A stretch of 61,686 bases of DNA. Source: Crenobacter oryzisoli (GTDB taxonomy: Bacteria > Pseudomonadota > Gammaproteobacteria > Burkholderiales > Chromobacteriaceae). The notes under the pieces were generated by a model. That model had not been told where the DNA came from and did not search any database. It saw only the letters and a list, made by a program, of their open reading frames with translations. Within the stretch, counting starts at the first letter, position 1, and each line of letters begins with the position of its first letter. This document shows positions 35,425 through 49,578 of the stretch, piece by piece. A program made the translations under genes and the position numbers. The stretch lies in contig NZ_JAUEDK010000029.1 of NCBI RefSeq assembly GCF_030385785.1, positions 1 through 61,686 on the forward strand, in the 5' to 3' direction.

Positions 35425-36191
35425 TCGTGGGCCACTCCGAGGTAGGCTTCGATCACTTTCGGGTCGTTGCGCACCACTTCTGGCACGCCTTCGGCGATTT
35501 TCTTGCCGTAGTCGAGCACGGCAATCCGGTCGCACAGACCCATCATCAGCTTCACGTCGTGTTCGATCAGCAGGATGGTCACCCCGTCGTTGCGAATCTT
35601 GGCCATCAGGTCCTTCAGATCCGCGGTTTCCCGTGGGTTCATGCCGGCTGCCGGCTCGTCGAGCGCGAGCAGTGTCGGCTCCGTGGCCAACGCCCGGGCG
35701 ATTTCCAGGCGACGCTGGTGACCATACGACAGGTTGCGGGCGCGCTCATCGGCGACGCTGCTGATGCCGACGTATTCGAGCAACTCCCAGGCCTTCGCCT
35801 CGATCGCCTGCTCTTCCTCGCGGGTGCGCTTGGTGCGCAGCACCGCGCCCAGCGCACCGGCCTTGGAGCGGATGTGACGACCGACCATCACGTTCTCCAG
35901 CGCCGTCATCTCGGCGAACAGACGAATGTTCTGGAACGTCCGGGCGATGCCGGTGCCCACCACCACGTGCGGCTTCGCACGGAACAGGTCCTTGCCGGCA
36001 AAGGTGAAGCTGCCCTCGTTCGGCATGTAGAGGCCGGTCAGCACGTTGAACAGCGTGGTCTTGCCGGCGCCGTTCGGGCCGATCAGCCCGTAGATCTCGC
36101 CCTTATTGATGGTCAGTCCGACATTGTTCAGCGCCACCAGACCACCAAAGCGTTTCACGATGCCTTCGATTTTCAGCAGAGTCTCAGCCAT
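35421..36191 (-). CDS. livG: Branched-chain amino acid ABC transporter ATPase LivG
   Basis: 256 residues. Walker A GPNGAGKTT (near residue 37), signature LSYGHQRRLEIARAL (near 151), Walker B LLALDEPAAGMNP, plus the C-terminal extension KKIAEGVPEVVRNDPKVIEAYLG typical of LivG. It pairs with LivF under the LivHM pore. It overlaps livM by 8 bases and livF by 4, so translation is coupled. Confidence 0.95.
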   Translation of the reverse strand: MAETLLKIEGIVKRFGGLVALNNVGLTINKGEIYGLIGPNGAGKTTLFNVLTGLYMPNEGSFTFAGKDLFRAKPHVVVGTGIARTFQNIRLFAEMTALENVMVGRHIRSKAGALGAVLRTKRTREEEQAIEAKAWELLEYVGISSVADERARNLSYGHQRRLEIARALATEPTLLALDEPAAGMNPRETADLKDLMAKIRNDGVTILLIEHDVKLMMGLCDRIAVLDYGKKIAEGVPEVVRNDPKVIEAYLGVAHE

Positions 36192-37260
36192 GGGTCACAC
36201 CTTTCTTGGCATCCTGAAATTCCATCCGACGACGCTTGGACGGCCAAGCCCCTTCCGGGCGGACCAGCATCATGACCACCATCGCGAGGCCGAACAGCAG
36301 CATCCGGGCATTTTCCGGATCGATGAGGGTCTTGCCGAACACCGCCATCTGCAACGGGCCGATCGTAGCACGCAGGATTTCCGGCGCCACCGTCAGCATC
36401 ACTGCGCCCAGAATCACCCCCGGGATATTCCCCATGCCGCCGAGTACGATCATCGCGAGAATCATGATCGATTCGATCAGGCTGAACGATTCGGGAGAGA
36501 TAAAGCCTTGGAACGCCGAGAACAGCCCCCCTGCCACGCCACCCGACAGGGCACCCAGTGCGAACGCCAACAGCTTGATGTTGCGGATGTTGATACCCAT
36601 CGCTGCGGCGGCGATGTCATCCTCGCGCAGTGCCACCCAGGCCCGGCCAATCCGCGAATGCTGCAGACGCCACGCCATGATCACCACCCCCACGGTCAGC
36701 GCCAGGAACATGTAGTAGTACAGATACACGTTGCTGAAGCTCAGACCGAACAGCTCAAAGGTTTTGCCGAGCGAAAAGCCTCCTACCTCGATCGGGTCGA
36801 TCAGGTTGATACCCTGAGGGCCGTTGGTGATGTTGACTGGAGCATTCAGGTTGTTGATGAAGATACGGATGATCTCACCGAAACCCAACGTCACGATCGC
36901 CAGATAGTCGCCTTTGAGCCGCAGCACCGGCGTGCCGAGCAGAATGCCGAAGAACGCGGCCAGAGCGGCCCCGATCGGGATCGCAATGTAGAACGGCAGA
37001 TGCAGGCCGAAGTGCGGCGAACAGAGCAGCCCATAGGTGTAGGCCCCCACCGCGTAGAAGGCGATGAAGCCCAGATCCAGGAGGCCGGCGAAGCCGACCA
37101 CCATGTTCAGGCCCAGCGCCAGCATCACGTACAGCAGGGAAAAGTCCAGGATGCGCACCCAGGAGTTGCCCAGCGCGCCGCCCACCAGGAACGGCATCAC
37201 CGCCAGCACGACGGCCGACGCGAGAATGACACCGACTTTCTTGTTATTGGCCATGGCCAT
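36184..37260 (-). CDS. livM: Branched-chain amino acid ABC transporter permease LivM
   Basis: 358 residues from the ATG at 37260, which has GGGGAG 8 bases upstream; an in-frame ATG at 37284 overlapping the livH stop is the alternative. About nine transmembrane helices, with the LivM signature YAVGAYTYGLLCS near residue 75 and the EAA-like loop AWVALREDDIAAAAMGIN near 200. The C-terminus is a basic tail. It forms the inner-membrane channel with LivH. Confidence 0.94.
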   Translation of the reverse strand: MAMANNKKVGVILASAVVLAVMPFLVGGALGNSWVRILDFSLLYVMLALGLNMVVGFAGLLDLGFIAFYAVGAYTYGLLCSPHFGLHLPFYIAIPIGAALAAFFGILLGTPVLRLKGDYLAIVTLGFGEIIRIFINNLNAPVNITNGPQGINLIDPIEVGGFSLGKTFELFGLSFSNVYLYYYMFLALTVGVVIMAWRLQHSRIGRAWVALREDDIAAAAMGINIRNIKLLAFALGALSGGVAGGLFSAFQGFISPESFSLIESIMILAMIVLGGMGNIPGVILGAVMLTVAPEILRATIGPLQMAVFGKTLIDPENARMLLFGLAMVVMMLVRPEGAWPSKRRRMEFQDAKKGVTHG

Positions 37261-37280
37261 ATTAGTTTCTCCCCGGGAAA

Positions 37281-38210
37281 TCATGCGCGGTCCGCCACTT
37301 TCTCGCCCAAGAGACCAGACGGACGGAAGATCAACACAATGATCAGCACCATGAAGGCGAAGATGTCCTGATAGTTACTACCGAGGAAGCCACCGGTCAG
37401 CGTGCCGATATAGCCGGCGCCGAGGCTCTCGATAAGACCGAGCAGAATCCCACCGGCCACCGCGCCACCGAGGTTGCCGATGCCGCCGAGCACCGCCGCG
37501 GTAAACGCTTTCAGGCCGATCAGGAAGCCCATGTAGTAGTGAGCCTGGTCGTAGTTGGTCTCCACCATCACACCGGCAATGGCGCCGAGACCCGAACCGA
37601 TCACGAAGGTCGCCGAGATCACCTTGTTGACACTGACCCCCATCAGACCGGCTACGGCCGGGTTCTGGCTGGTGGCACGCATCGCACGCCCCAGTTTGGT
37701 GCGTTCGACCATCACCAGCAAGCCAGCCATGATCGCCAGGCACAAGAAGATGATCACGACCTGCAGCTTGGTAATAGTGGCGCCGAGGATGTTGATCGTG
37801 TCATGCGACAGAATAGGCGGGAAAGGAATGTAGTTGCGGCCCCAGATCAGGATCGCCACTTGCTGCAGCACGATGGACAGGCCGATCGCGGTGATCAGCG
37901 GCGCCAGTCGCGGTGCGTTGCGCAGCGGCCGGTAGGCGACCCGCTCGATACAGAAGCCGAGCAGCATGCAGGACGGGATGGCGATCAACAGGCCAATCAG
38001 CACCAATAGTGGCCCGGGCAGATTAATGCCCGCACCCATCAGCGCCGAAATCACGGAAATGGTGACCATGGCTCCGACCATGACTACCTCACCATGCGCA
38101 AAGTTGATCAGGCCCATGATGCCGTACACCATGGTGTAGCCCAACGCAATCAATGCGTAGATACTACCCAGCACCAGCCCGTTCAGGATTTGTTGAACAA
38201 AAATGTCCAC
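37281..38210 (-). CDS. livH: Branched-chain amino acid ABC transporter permease LivH
   Basis: 309 residues with a GTG start at 38210 preceded by AAGGAG at 11 bases. Eight or so transmembrane helices; signature blocks are GLVLGSIYALIALGYTMVYG at residues 11-30 and AMRATSQNPAVAGLMGVSVN near 190. First gene of the operon. The usual periplasmic binding protein gene (livJ/livK) is absent from both sides, so it must be encoded elsewhere. Confidence 0.95.
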   Translation of the reverse strand: MDIFVQQILNGLVLGSIYALIALGYTMVYGIMGLINFAHGEVVMVGAMVTISVISALMGAGINLPGPLLVLIGLLIAIPSCMLLGFCIERVAYRPLRNAPRLAPLITAIGLSIVLQQVAILIWGRNYIPFPPILSHDTINILGATITKLQVVIIFLCLAIMAGLLVMVERTKLGRAMRATSQNPAVAGLMGVSVNKVISATFVIGSGLGAIAGVMVETNYDQAHYYMGFLIGLKAFTAAVLGGIGNLGGAVAGGILLGLIESLGAGYIGTLTGGFLGSNYQDIFAFMVLIIVLIFRPSGLLGEKVADRA

Positions 38211-38529
38211 GATGGGAGTTCTCCTTAGGATGAGCGACCGAGCGGTTCTGCGGGGGTTGGCCCTCTTGTATTACCGCTATAGTTTTTTTCTGGTCCAGCT
38301 GCCTTGGAATTGAAGGTTGTCCGACAGGCGAGCGGATTATCCTTCTGGAGACAATCTACTGTCAATCTTAAAAAATTGTTAAATCCGCACAAAAAACGAG
38401 TGATTTTTTCATGTGCTAACATTTTGAAAAATAACTATTTCTCCCCAATCGAACCATGCATTAACTTGATCCGCCATAGCACCAAAACAGGACAAAGCAC
38501 AGCATTGCCGACCTCATGACAATGCATCA
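38211..38529. promoter_or_regulatory. Liv operon upstream region
   Basis: 320 bases, AT-rich from 38340 to 38450, with no gene. It carries the livH promoter on the minus strand. I see no clear Lrp-like or other palindrome. An open frame at 38304-38519 (plus strand) has no ribosome binding site and is not credible. Confidence 0.35.
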
Positions 38530-38580
38530 AAAAAATGCCCTCGTAAACCGCTTGCACGGCATCCGAGGGCATTTTTTTTT
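38530..38580 (-). terminator. Bidirectional terminator of the ast operon
   Basis: AAATGCCCTCG and CGAGGGCATTT form a perfect 11-bp stem with a 20-base loop, with runs of A on one side and nine T on the other, so it works on both strands. It lies 49 bases past astB. Confidence 0.9.
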
Positions 38581-38628
38581 AATACAGCAGACAATCATGC
38601 CAACGGCACGTCATCTGCACGCACCATT

Positions 38629-42459
<3,831 letters not shown>

Positions 42460-42463
<4 letters not shown>

Positions 42464-43497
42464 GCTGCCACCCCCTGGGATGATTCATGCGGATACGCCA
42501 CGCGCACCCGGTCACCACTTTGAACACCCAGCGCCTTGGCGGCATCGGGGTTGATGAACAACACGCCACCCACCTCGGCAACCCTAGCGATGGTGGCGGC
42601 AAAATCGATCGAATGCTCGTTGCTGATCAGGCACTCTTTGGCCTGGAGCGGCAGACTTGCAGATACTTCGACCGGCAGCACATCGTTACGCATTAGCGTC
42701 TCTAGGCGATCAACATCCGCAGTCAGCACCGCACCGCCATCGAAGATATCGATATAGTTGTCGGCCTCGAAACCCTCTCGGGTCAGCAGCTGACAGGGGA
42801 GCTCGAACGCCGGATGGATCTGACCGATCGAGTGTTGTGCCTCGTCTGGCAGCAACGGCACGTAGATCGGGTAGTTCGGCATCAGTTCGGCGATGAAGGT
42901 TTTGCTATGCGTGGCGAACGCCTGCTCCACTTGGACGAAGTCCATATTGAAGAAACGTCGGCCGATCGCGTCCCAAAACGGGGACTGGCCCGCCTCGTCG
43001 TGGATGCCCTGCATCTCGGCGATGATGCGGCGACCAAAGCGCTCGCGTTCGGCGGCGATGTACATCAGCCGAGCCCGCGACAGCAGTTCGCCGGCCACAG
43101 CGGGCATCGCCGAATCGAGGAAGAAACCGCACAACTGGGTCTGACCGGTCAGGTCATGACACATGTTCAGCACATGCACCCGATTGTTGACCTTCAATGT
43201 GCGCGAAGCGTGCACAAAGGTCTCGCTGCGGTAACTGTAGAAAGGCTCGTCGAAGCCAGCCGACGCGCTGATCGACGCAGTGCCGACCACACTGCCATGC
43301 TGTTCGAGTACAAACATGTAGTACTCGTCGCTGGTATCGGCAACGGCCTCGTGTTCGAACGAGGACACGGATTGCTGGATACGTTCGAACAGACGCTCGC
43401 GACTATTCGGCAGACTGGTCACGCCGATGCCGCTTTCCACCGCCATTTTTTCAATGGCCGGCAGGTCAGCGGTACGTACCGGACGCACGGTTAACAT
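42460..43497 (-). CDS. aruF: Arginine/ornithine succinyltransferase, alpha subunit
   Basis: 345 residues from the ATG at 43497 with GGGGAGG 6 bases upstream; longer frames are not conserved. It is an AstA-family paralogue of the next gene: MLTVRPVRTADLPAIEKMA, QLCGFFLDSAMPAVAGE, EMQGIHDEAGQSPFWDAIGR, FFNMDFVQVE. The parallel motifs show ancient duplication. It acts as heterodimer partner of AruG. It follows astC after a 237-base gap with stem-loops. Confidence 0.92.
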
Positions 43498-43734
43498 AGG
43501 GAACCTCCCCTGGACTTTGCAGCTTTGTTGACTGGCGCGCACCAAATCAAGGCGCACACCAACCCGCGGGTCGCTACATAGGCGAACCGTCAGGAACGAA
43601 TTCGTAATAACTGGAAGAACAGCCTGAGCTGATCCTGCGCCAGCCACCCGCGCCGCTGGTCAACGATGGCCCCTCGCCATCGCCGACCAGGTCGGCGCCA
43701 TCATGGCGCCCGCGGCGGCTGAACGCTTAGCGGA
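43498..43734 (-). other. Intercistronic region with stem-loops between astC and aruF
   Basis: 237 non-coding bases inside the operon. GGCGCCAT-C-ATGGCGCC at 43694-43710 is a perfect 8-bp palindrome 24 bases past astC, and GATGGC-CCCTC-GCCATC at about 43666-43682 is another. Neither has a T tail, so they look like mRNA processing or stabilising structures that could set different levels for astC and the downstream genes. Confidence 0.5.
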
Positions 43735-44982
<1,248 letters not shown>

Positions 44983-45005
44983 TTATGGTTTGACTGCATT
45001 GCCAT

Positions 45006-45022
45006 TGATTCTAATCGAATCA
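45006..45022. promoter_or_regulatory. Dyad in the astC promoter region
   Basis: TGATTC-TAATC-GAATCA, 6-bp perfect arms, about 60 bases upstream of the astC start. The size and AT content would suit an ArgR-type or similar regulator, but the match to a known operator is not established. Confidence 0.4.
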
Positions 45023-45101
45023 TTTCCGTGACCCATATCCGGTTTGCGACATGCCTGTACAGAAAGACTTGGCCTGCATCAACCTATAAATATCTTTTCA
45101 T

Positions 45102-45134
45102 TAAAACAAAAAACGCCTATATCTCGGGCGTTTT
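45102..45134 (-). terminator. Intrinsic terminator ahead of astC, same strand
   Basis: On the minus strand AAAACGCC-loop-GGCGTTTT (8-bp stem, 9-base loop) is followed by a T-rich tail (TTTTTTGTTTT). No coding gene ends just before it; the nearest, pnp, already has its own terminator at 45472. It therefore ends a non-coding transcript or attenuates transcription toward astC. Confidence 0.75.
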
Positions 45135-45186
45135 ATTGTTCTTTCTGCCGCAACAAAACGTTCTGATGGTGAAACCGGCTGTTTCT

Positions 45187-45470
45187 CGCCTGGATTTCAG
45201 CAGACGACCTCCTCCAACCACGCAATCCGGCGGGTGATCACACGGTCGATGGCGGCCCCGAATGCCGCTCCCGGGCCAGCTGCTCCGTTGCCGTCCGGCC
45301 CTGTCACCCCGCTGCAAACCGGGGCTTAAGCAGCCCCTCCAACCTGAACCAACCCCGGGAAAGTTGGCCGAAAGAGCCACCAGACCGCCTATAACACCTC
45401 TCCGATGGATAACATGCGAGCACATCCAGCCGGGACACATCCCGTCGAGGTTCCCGCCAGAATCCAGGCG
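45187..45470 (-). ncRNA. Candidate structured RNA upstream of astC
   Basis: 284 bases closed by a perfect 10-bp inverted repeat (CGCCTGGATT at 45187-45196, AATCCAGGCG at 45461-45470). Inside are several strong hairpins: GGGA-TGTG-TCCC, GGGGCT-GCTTA-AGCCCC (written on the minus strand), GGGCC...GGCCC, and GCGGC...GCCGC. An intrinsic terminator follows at 45134-45102 on the minus strand, then astC 155 bases later. No frame in it looks like protein. I do not recognise RNase P, tmRNA, 6S, SRP RNA or a known riboswitch. A decayed mobile element with inverted ends is the main alternative. Confidence 0.4.
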
Positions 45471-45471
45471 C

Positions 45472-45503
45472 AAAAAAAGCCCGTGATCTTCATCACGGGC
45501 TTC
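45472..45503 (-). terminator. Terminator of the pnp operon
   Basis: AAGCCCGTGAT-CTTC-ATCACGGGCTT, an 11-bp perfect stem with a tetraloop; on the minus strand it is followed by seven T. It lies 20 bases past pnp. Confidence 0.95.
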
Positions 45504-45522
45504 TTGCTGACAGCGACTCTAC

Positions 45523-47670
45523 TTAGCCAGCGGTCTTCAGGCCGAAGGAGTCGGCGGTCGCCTGAGCGGCTTTCGCTTCGTCTTCCAGCAGCGCCTTGAT
45601 CGACAGACGGATGCGACCGCGGTCGTCCATCTCGATGGCCTTGACCTTCACGACTTGGCCTTCCTTCAGGTAGTCGGACACGTTCTTGATACGCTCGTTG
45701 GCGATCTGCGAAATGTGTACCAGACCATCCTTACCCGGCAAGATGGAAACGATCGCGCCGACGTTGTTGTCCAGGATCTTCACCACGGTGCCTTCGTAGA
45801 CCTTGCCCACTTCAACTTCGACGGTGATTTCTTCGATGCGCTTGCGAGCGGCATCAGCACCCTCCTGGGTCACCGAAGCGATGGTGATGGTGCCATCTTC
45901 CTGGATGTCGATCTCGGTGCCGGTATCCTTGGTGATCGAGCGGATGGTTTCGCCACCCTTGCCAATCACTTCGCGGATCTTGTCCGGATTGATCTTCATC
46001 GTGAACAGGCGCGGCGCGTGGCTGGATAGCTCCTGCGGACCTTCCACGGCTTCCTTCATGTGCTTCAGGATGTGCAGGCGACCCTCCTTGGCCTGCTCCA
46101 GAGCCACATGCATGATTTCCTTGGTGATACCCTGGATCTTGATGTCCATCTGCAGCGCAGTCACGCCTTCGGCGGTACCGGCCACCTTGAAGTCCATGTC
46201 GCCCAGGTGGTCCTCGTCACCGAGGATGTCGGTCAGCACGGCGAACCGGTTGCCTTCCAAGATCAAACCCATGGCGATGCCAGCCACGTGCGCCTTCAGC
46301 GGCACACCGGCGGACAGCAGCGACAGGCAGCCGCCACATACCGACGCCATCGACGAGGAGCCGTTCGATTCGGTGATTTCCGACACCACGCGCATCGCGT
46401 AGCTGAACTCGTCTGCCGGCGGCAGCACGGCCATCAGCGCGCGCTTGGCCAGACGGCCGTGACCGATTTCACGACGCTTCGGCGGGCCCATGCGGCCGGC
46501 TTCACCGGTCGAGTACGGCGGGAAGTTGTAGTGCAGCATGAAGCGGTCGGTGTACTCGCCGGCCAGCGCGTCGATGATCTGCTCGTCGCGGCTGGTGCCG
46601 AGGGTCGCAGCTACCAGCGCCTGGGTTTCGCCACGGGTGAACAGTGCCGAGCCATGAGCACGCGGCAGCACGCCGGTGCTGATCGCGATCGGACGCACGG
46701 TGCGGGTGTCGCGGCCGTCGATGCGCGGCTCGCCGGCCAGGATCTGGCCACGGACCACGTCGGATTCCAGGCTCTTGAAGATGCCCTTGATCTGGTTGGC
46801 CACCAGGGTGTCGGTGTCCTCGGTGATCAGCGCAGCCTTCACCGCATCCCAGGCTTCGTTCAGCTTGACGGTGCGGGCCTGCTTCTGGCGCAGACGGAAC
46901 GCTTCCTTGACGGTCTCGCCGGCGACTTCCGTCACACGGGCGATCAGCGCTTCGTCCTTGGCGGCCGGAGCCCAGTCCCACATTACCGGGTTGACTTCGT
47001 CGGCCAGCTCGTTGATCGCCTTGATGGCGGCCTGCATCTGGTCGTGGCCGTAGACCACAGCGCCCAGCATCACGGCTTCGGACAGTTCCTTGGCCTCGGA
47101 CTCGACCATCAGCACGGCGCGGTCGGTACCAGCCACCACCAGGTCCAGCTCAGACTCGGCCAGTTCGGCCTTGGTCGGGTTGAGCAGGTATTCACCGTTG
47201 GCGTAGCCAACGCGGGCGGCGCCGATCGGGCCGGCGAACGGAAGACCGGAGATTGCCAGCGCAGCGGAGGCACCGATCATCGCCGGGATATCCGAATCGA
47301 TTTCCGGATCCAGCGACATCACAGTCGCGACGATCTGCACGTCATTGTAGAAACCTTCCGGGAACAGCGGACGGATCGGGCGGTCGATCAGACGGCTGGT
47401 CAGGATTTCCTTCTCGGACTGCTTGCCTTCGCGCTTGAAGAAGCCGCCTGGGATCTTGCCTGCGGCGTAGGTGCGCTCCAGATAGTCGACGGTCAGCGGG
47501 AAGAAATCCTGACCCGGCTTGACGGTCTTGCCACCGACCACGGCAACCATCACGACCGTTTCGTCCATCGACACCTTGACGGCACCGCTGGCCTGACGGG
47601 CGATTTCGCCGGTCTCCAGGGTCACGGTGTGTTTGCCGTACTGGAAGCTCTTGGTGATTTTGTTAAACAC
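45523..47670 (-). CDS. pnp: Polyribonucleotide nucleotidyltransferase (PNPase)
   Basis: 715 residues with a GTG start at 47670 and AAGGA upstream. It degrades RNA 3' to 5' with phosphate and is part of the degradosome. Two RNase PH domains are linked by a helical domain; the second has the [18 protein letters not shown] acidic active-site block. KH domain: [16 protein letters not shown] (near residue 565). S1 domain: [18 protein letters not shown] to [12 protein letters not shown] (near 625-665). It follows rpsO in the usual order. Its ribosome binding site lies in a hairpin arm (see the leader). Confidence 0.97.
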   Translation of the reverse strand: MFNKITKSFQYGKHTVTLETGEIARQASGAVKVSMDETVVMVAVVGGKTVKPGQDFFPLTVDYLERTYAAGKIPGGFFKREGKQSEKEILTSRLIDRPIRPLFPEGFYNDVQIVATVMSLDPEIDSDIPAMIGASAALAISGLPFAGPIGAARVGYANGEYLLNPTKAELAESELDLVVAGTDRAVLMVESEAKELSEAVMLGAVVYGHDQMQAAIKAINELADEVNPVMWDWAPAAKDEALIARVTEVAGETVKEAFRLRQKQARTVKLNEAWDAVKAALITEDTDTLVANQIKGIFKSLESDVVRGQILAGEPRIDGRDTRTVRPIAISTGVLPRAHGSALFTRGETQALVAATLGTSRDEQIIDALAGEYTDRFMLHYNFPPYSTGEAGRMGPPKRREIGHGRLAKRALMAVLPPADEFSYAMRVVSEITESNGSSSMASVCGGCLSLLSAGVPLKAHVAGIAMGLILEGNRFAVLTDILGDEDHLGDMDFKVAGTAEGVTALQMDIKIQGITKEIMHVALEQAKEGRLHILKHMKEAVEGPQELSSHAPRLFTMKINPDKIREVIGKGGETIRSITKDTGTEIDIQEDGTITIASVTQEGADAARKRIEEITVEVEVGKVYEGTVVKILDNNVGAIVSILPGKDGLVHISQIANERIKNVSDYLKEGQVVKVKAIEMDDRGRIRLSIKALLEDEAKAAQATADSFGLKTAG

Positions 47671-47672
47671 GA

Positions 47673-47711
47673 GGGTTCCTTTTCGTTTGATTGTTCGGCC
47701 AACGGGAACCC
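47673..47711 (-). promoter_or_regulatory. pnp leader hairpin covering the ribosome binding site
   Basis: On the minus strand GGGTTCC (47705-47711) pairs with GGAACCC (47673-47679), 25 bases apart. The second arm includes the AAGGA ribosome binding site that precedes the GTG. A second leader hairpin, GACTGCGGGCGCAGTC, lies upstream. PNPase is known to autoregulate through its leader in E. coli; whether that applies here is inference. Confidence 0.55.
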
Positions 47712-47794
47712 CTAGCGATAACGACTGCGCCCGCAGTCGGCATGGCTAGAGGCTCCTCCCGCTGTGCCGCATTCACTTATGCCACAGGAAAACG

Positions 47795-47823
47795 AAAAAG
47801 TCGCAGACTGGCTGCGACTTTTT
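47795..47823 (-). terminator. Terminator after rpsO
   Basis: AAAAAGTCGCAG-ACTGG-CTGCGACTTTTT, a perfect 12-bp stem with A/T runs on both sides. It probably gives partial termination between rpsO and pnp. Confidence 0.9.
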
Positions 47824-47838
47824 CTAACCCAACTGCGA

Positions 47839-48108
47839 TTACTTACGCAGACCCAGACGGGTGATCAGGCCGCGGTAGGTGTCAGCGTCGGTGCGCTTGA
47901 GGTAGTCAAGCAGACGACGACGACGGCTCACCATCTTCAGGAGACCACGACGGCTGTGGTGATCCTTCATGTTCGCCTTGAAGTGCGGGGTCAGATCGTT
48001 AATGCGCGCGGTCAGCAGTGCAACTTGCACTTCGGACGAACCGGTATCGCCTTCGGCGCGTTGGAAATCCTTAACGATGGCCGCTTTTTGAGCAACAGTG
48101 ATTGCCAT
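47839..48108 (-). CDS. rpsO: 30S ribosomal protein S15
   Basis: 89 residues, exactly the family length ([40 protein letters not shown]). It is a primary 16S rRNA binder in the platform of the 30S subunit. It lies between truB and pnp as in most proteobacteria, with a strong terminator following. In E. coli S15 represses its own translation; no leader pseudoknot was examined here. Confidence 0.98.
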   Translation of the reverse strand: MAITVAQKAAIVKDFQRAEGDTGSSEVQVALLTARINDLTPHFKANMKDHHSRRGLLKMVSRRRRLLDYLKRTDADTYRGLITRLGLRK

Positions 48109-48182
48109 TATACAACTCCAGTTTTTATGAGGGCTTGATGCCCGACAAGTGCGGCGAGCCGAAACCCATCCCGCACTTCGTG

Positions 48183-49103
48183 CTATTCGGCTAGCGGACT
48201 AGCCACGAGCCTGGCCGGATGCAGCGACGATTCGTCGCGTGCCTCGGCTAGACCCAGAAATTCCCGCGTTGCCTGACGGTAAACACGGAAGCGCGACATT
48301 ATCGCATGCTTTTCCGAAACACGCACGGCTTGGCCATGCATGAAGCGACCGGTTTCCTGCTCGTCCAGCGCCACTTCCGGCAGATGGCTCACCAGCACAT
48401 CCACCGGCAGCAACAGGTCCAGACGCTCCTCGTACGGCACCGCCTCGATCGCTTCCAGCGTGATCGCCTGCTCGAGCGGGAAACCCGCCGTGGCGGTACG
48501 ACGCAAGCCAATCAGGTGCGCACCACAACCCAGCGCCTCGCCAATGTCTTCGGCCAGGGTACGGATATAGGTGCCCTTGCTGCAGGACACATCGATCACC
48601 GCCACATCGCCAGCAAACTCCACCAGTTCGATCGAGTGAATCGTCACCTCGCGCGCTTTGCGCTCGATCTCGATCCCCTGCCGGGCGTACTCGTAGAGAG
48701 CCTTGCCCTGATGCTTCAACGCCGAGTACATCGGCGGCACCTGCGAGATCGGCCCGAGGAAGGCAGCCATCGCCGCTTCCAGCGCCGCGCGATCGAACGC
48801 GACCGGGCGCTCGCGCACCACCTCACCCTCGCTATCGCCCGTCGTGGTCAGCACGCCGAACTTCACCGTGGCGCGATAGCCCTTGTCTGCATCGAGCAAG
48901 AACGACGAGAACTTGGTCGCCTCGCCGAAACACAGTGGCAACAGGCCAGTGGCGAGCGGGTCGAGCACGCCGGTATGCCCGGCCTTGGCCGCGTTCATCA
49001 GCCAGCGCGCCTTTTGCAACGCCGAGTTGCTGCTGATGCCGCAGGGCTTGTCCAGCAGAATCACGCCGTGCACCGGCCGGCGCGGTCGACGCGGCTCATT
49101 CAT
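48183..49103 (-). CDS. truB: tRNA pseudouridine(55) synthase
   Basis: 306 residues. It makes pseudouridine 55 in the T loop of tRNAs. [14 protein letters not shown] (residues 14-27) and the catalytic Asp in [17 protein letters not shown] (near residue 48) are clear, and a PUA-like C-terminal part follows. It overlaps rbfA by 4 bases (ATGA), so it is translationally coupled. Confidence 0.96.
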   Translation of the reverse strand: MNEPRRPRRPVHGVILLDKPCGISSNSALQKARWLMNAAKAGHTGVLDPLATGLLPLCFGEATKFSSFLLDADKGYRATVKFGVLTTTGDSEGEVVRERPVAFDRAALEAAMAAFLGPISQVPPMYSALKHQGKALYEYARQGIEIERKAREVTIHSIELVEFAGDVAVIDVSCSKGTYIRTLAEDIGEALGCGAHLIGLRRTATAGFPLEQAITLEAIEAVPYEERLDLLLPVDVLVSHLPEVALDEQETGRFMHGQAVRVSEKHAIMSRFRVYRQATREFLGLAEARDESSLHPARLVASPLAE

Positions 49104-49498
49104 TCCTTGTCGTCCTGCTCGTCGTCGCTGCGCCGCGCAGCGTCTTCCTGCGCCACCTTGTCGATCAGGTTCGACATCGACACGCCGCGCTCGACCGATT
49201 CATCGTAGACGAAGTGCAGTTGCGGGATGTTGAACAGGCTAATGCGGCGGCCTAGCTCGCTGCGCAGATAACCTGCTGCGTGCTCCAGCGCCTCCTGCGA
49301 CACCTCGCGGGTCTTCTCGTCCATCACCGTGTAGAAAATCTTGGCGTGCGAGTAATCGCGCGTCACATCTACCGCGGTCAGCGTGATCCAGCCGGCGCGC
49401 GGATCCTTCAGACCCTTGCGGATCATCTCGGCCAACTCGCGCAGAATCTGTTCGCGCACCCGGTCAGCCCGGGAAAAACCTTTACGTTGTTGGGCCAT
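49100..49498 (-). CDS. rbfA: Ribosome-binding factor A
   Basis: 132 residues, a single KH-like domain (FSRADRVREQILRELAEMI; DVTRDYSHAKIFYTV; ELGRRISLFNIPQLHFVYDE) with the short acidic tail DDEQDDKE. It binds the 30S subunit late in maturation and is needed for cold adaptation. AGGAGG sits upstream, after the hairpin that separates it from infB. Confidence 0.96.
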   Translation of the reverse strand: MAQQRKGFSRADRVREQILRELAEMIRKGLKDPRAGWITLTAVDVTRDYSHAKIFYTVMDEKTREVSQEALEHAAGYLRSELGRRISLFNIPQLHFVYDESVERGVSMSNLIDKVAQEDAARRSDDEQDDKE

Positions 49499-49520
49499 CT
49501 CAGCCTCCTAGCAAAAACAA

Positions 49521-49568
49521 ACGGGCGAGCGCCCGCGGCAACCCTTGCCGACAGAACGCTCGCCCGTT
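49521..49568 (-). terminator. Intercistronic terminator-like hairpin between infB and rbfA
   Basis: ACGGGCGAGCG (49521-49531) pairs perfectly with CGCTCGCCCGT (49558-49568); a shorter GCGGCAAC/GTTGCC-type stem may form inside. On the minus strand TTTGTTTTTGC follows, so it can terminate part of the transcripts before rbfA. Confidence 0.75.
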
Positions 49569-49578
49569 ACGCGCCCAC

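Noticed and set aside
45301-45400. Cobalamin riboswitch on the plus strand (AGCCACCAGACCGCC resembles the B12 box)
   Set aside because: Other core blocks are missing and no co-directional gene follows; pnp lies antisense downstream.
45117-45473. 118-codon open frame upstream of astC
   Set aside because: No ribosome binding site; the sequence runs through a terminator hairpin and looks structural, not coding.
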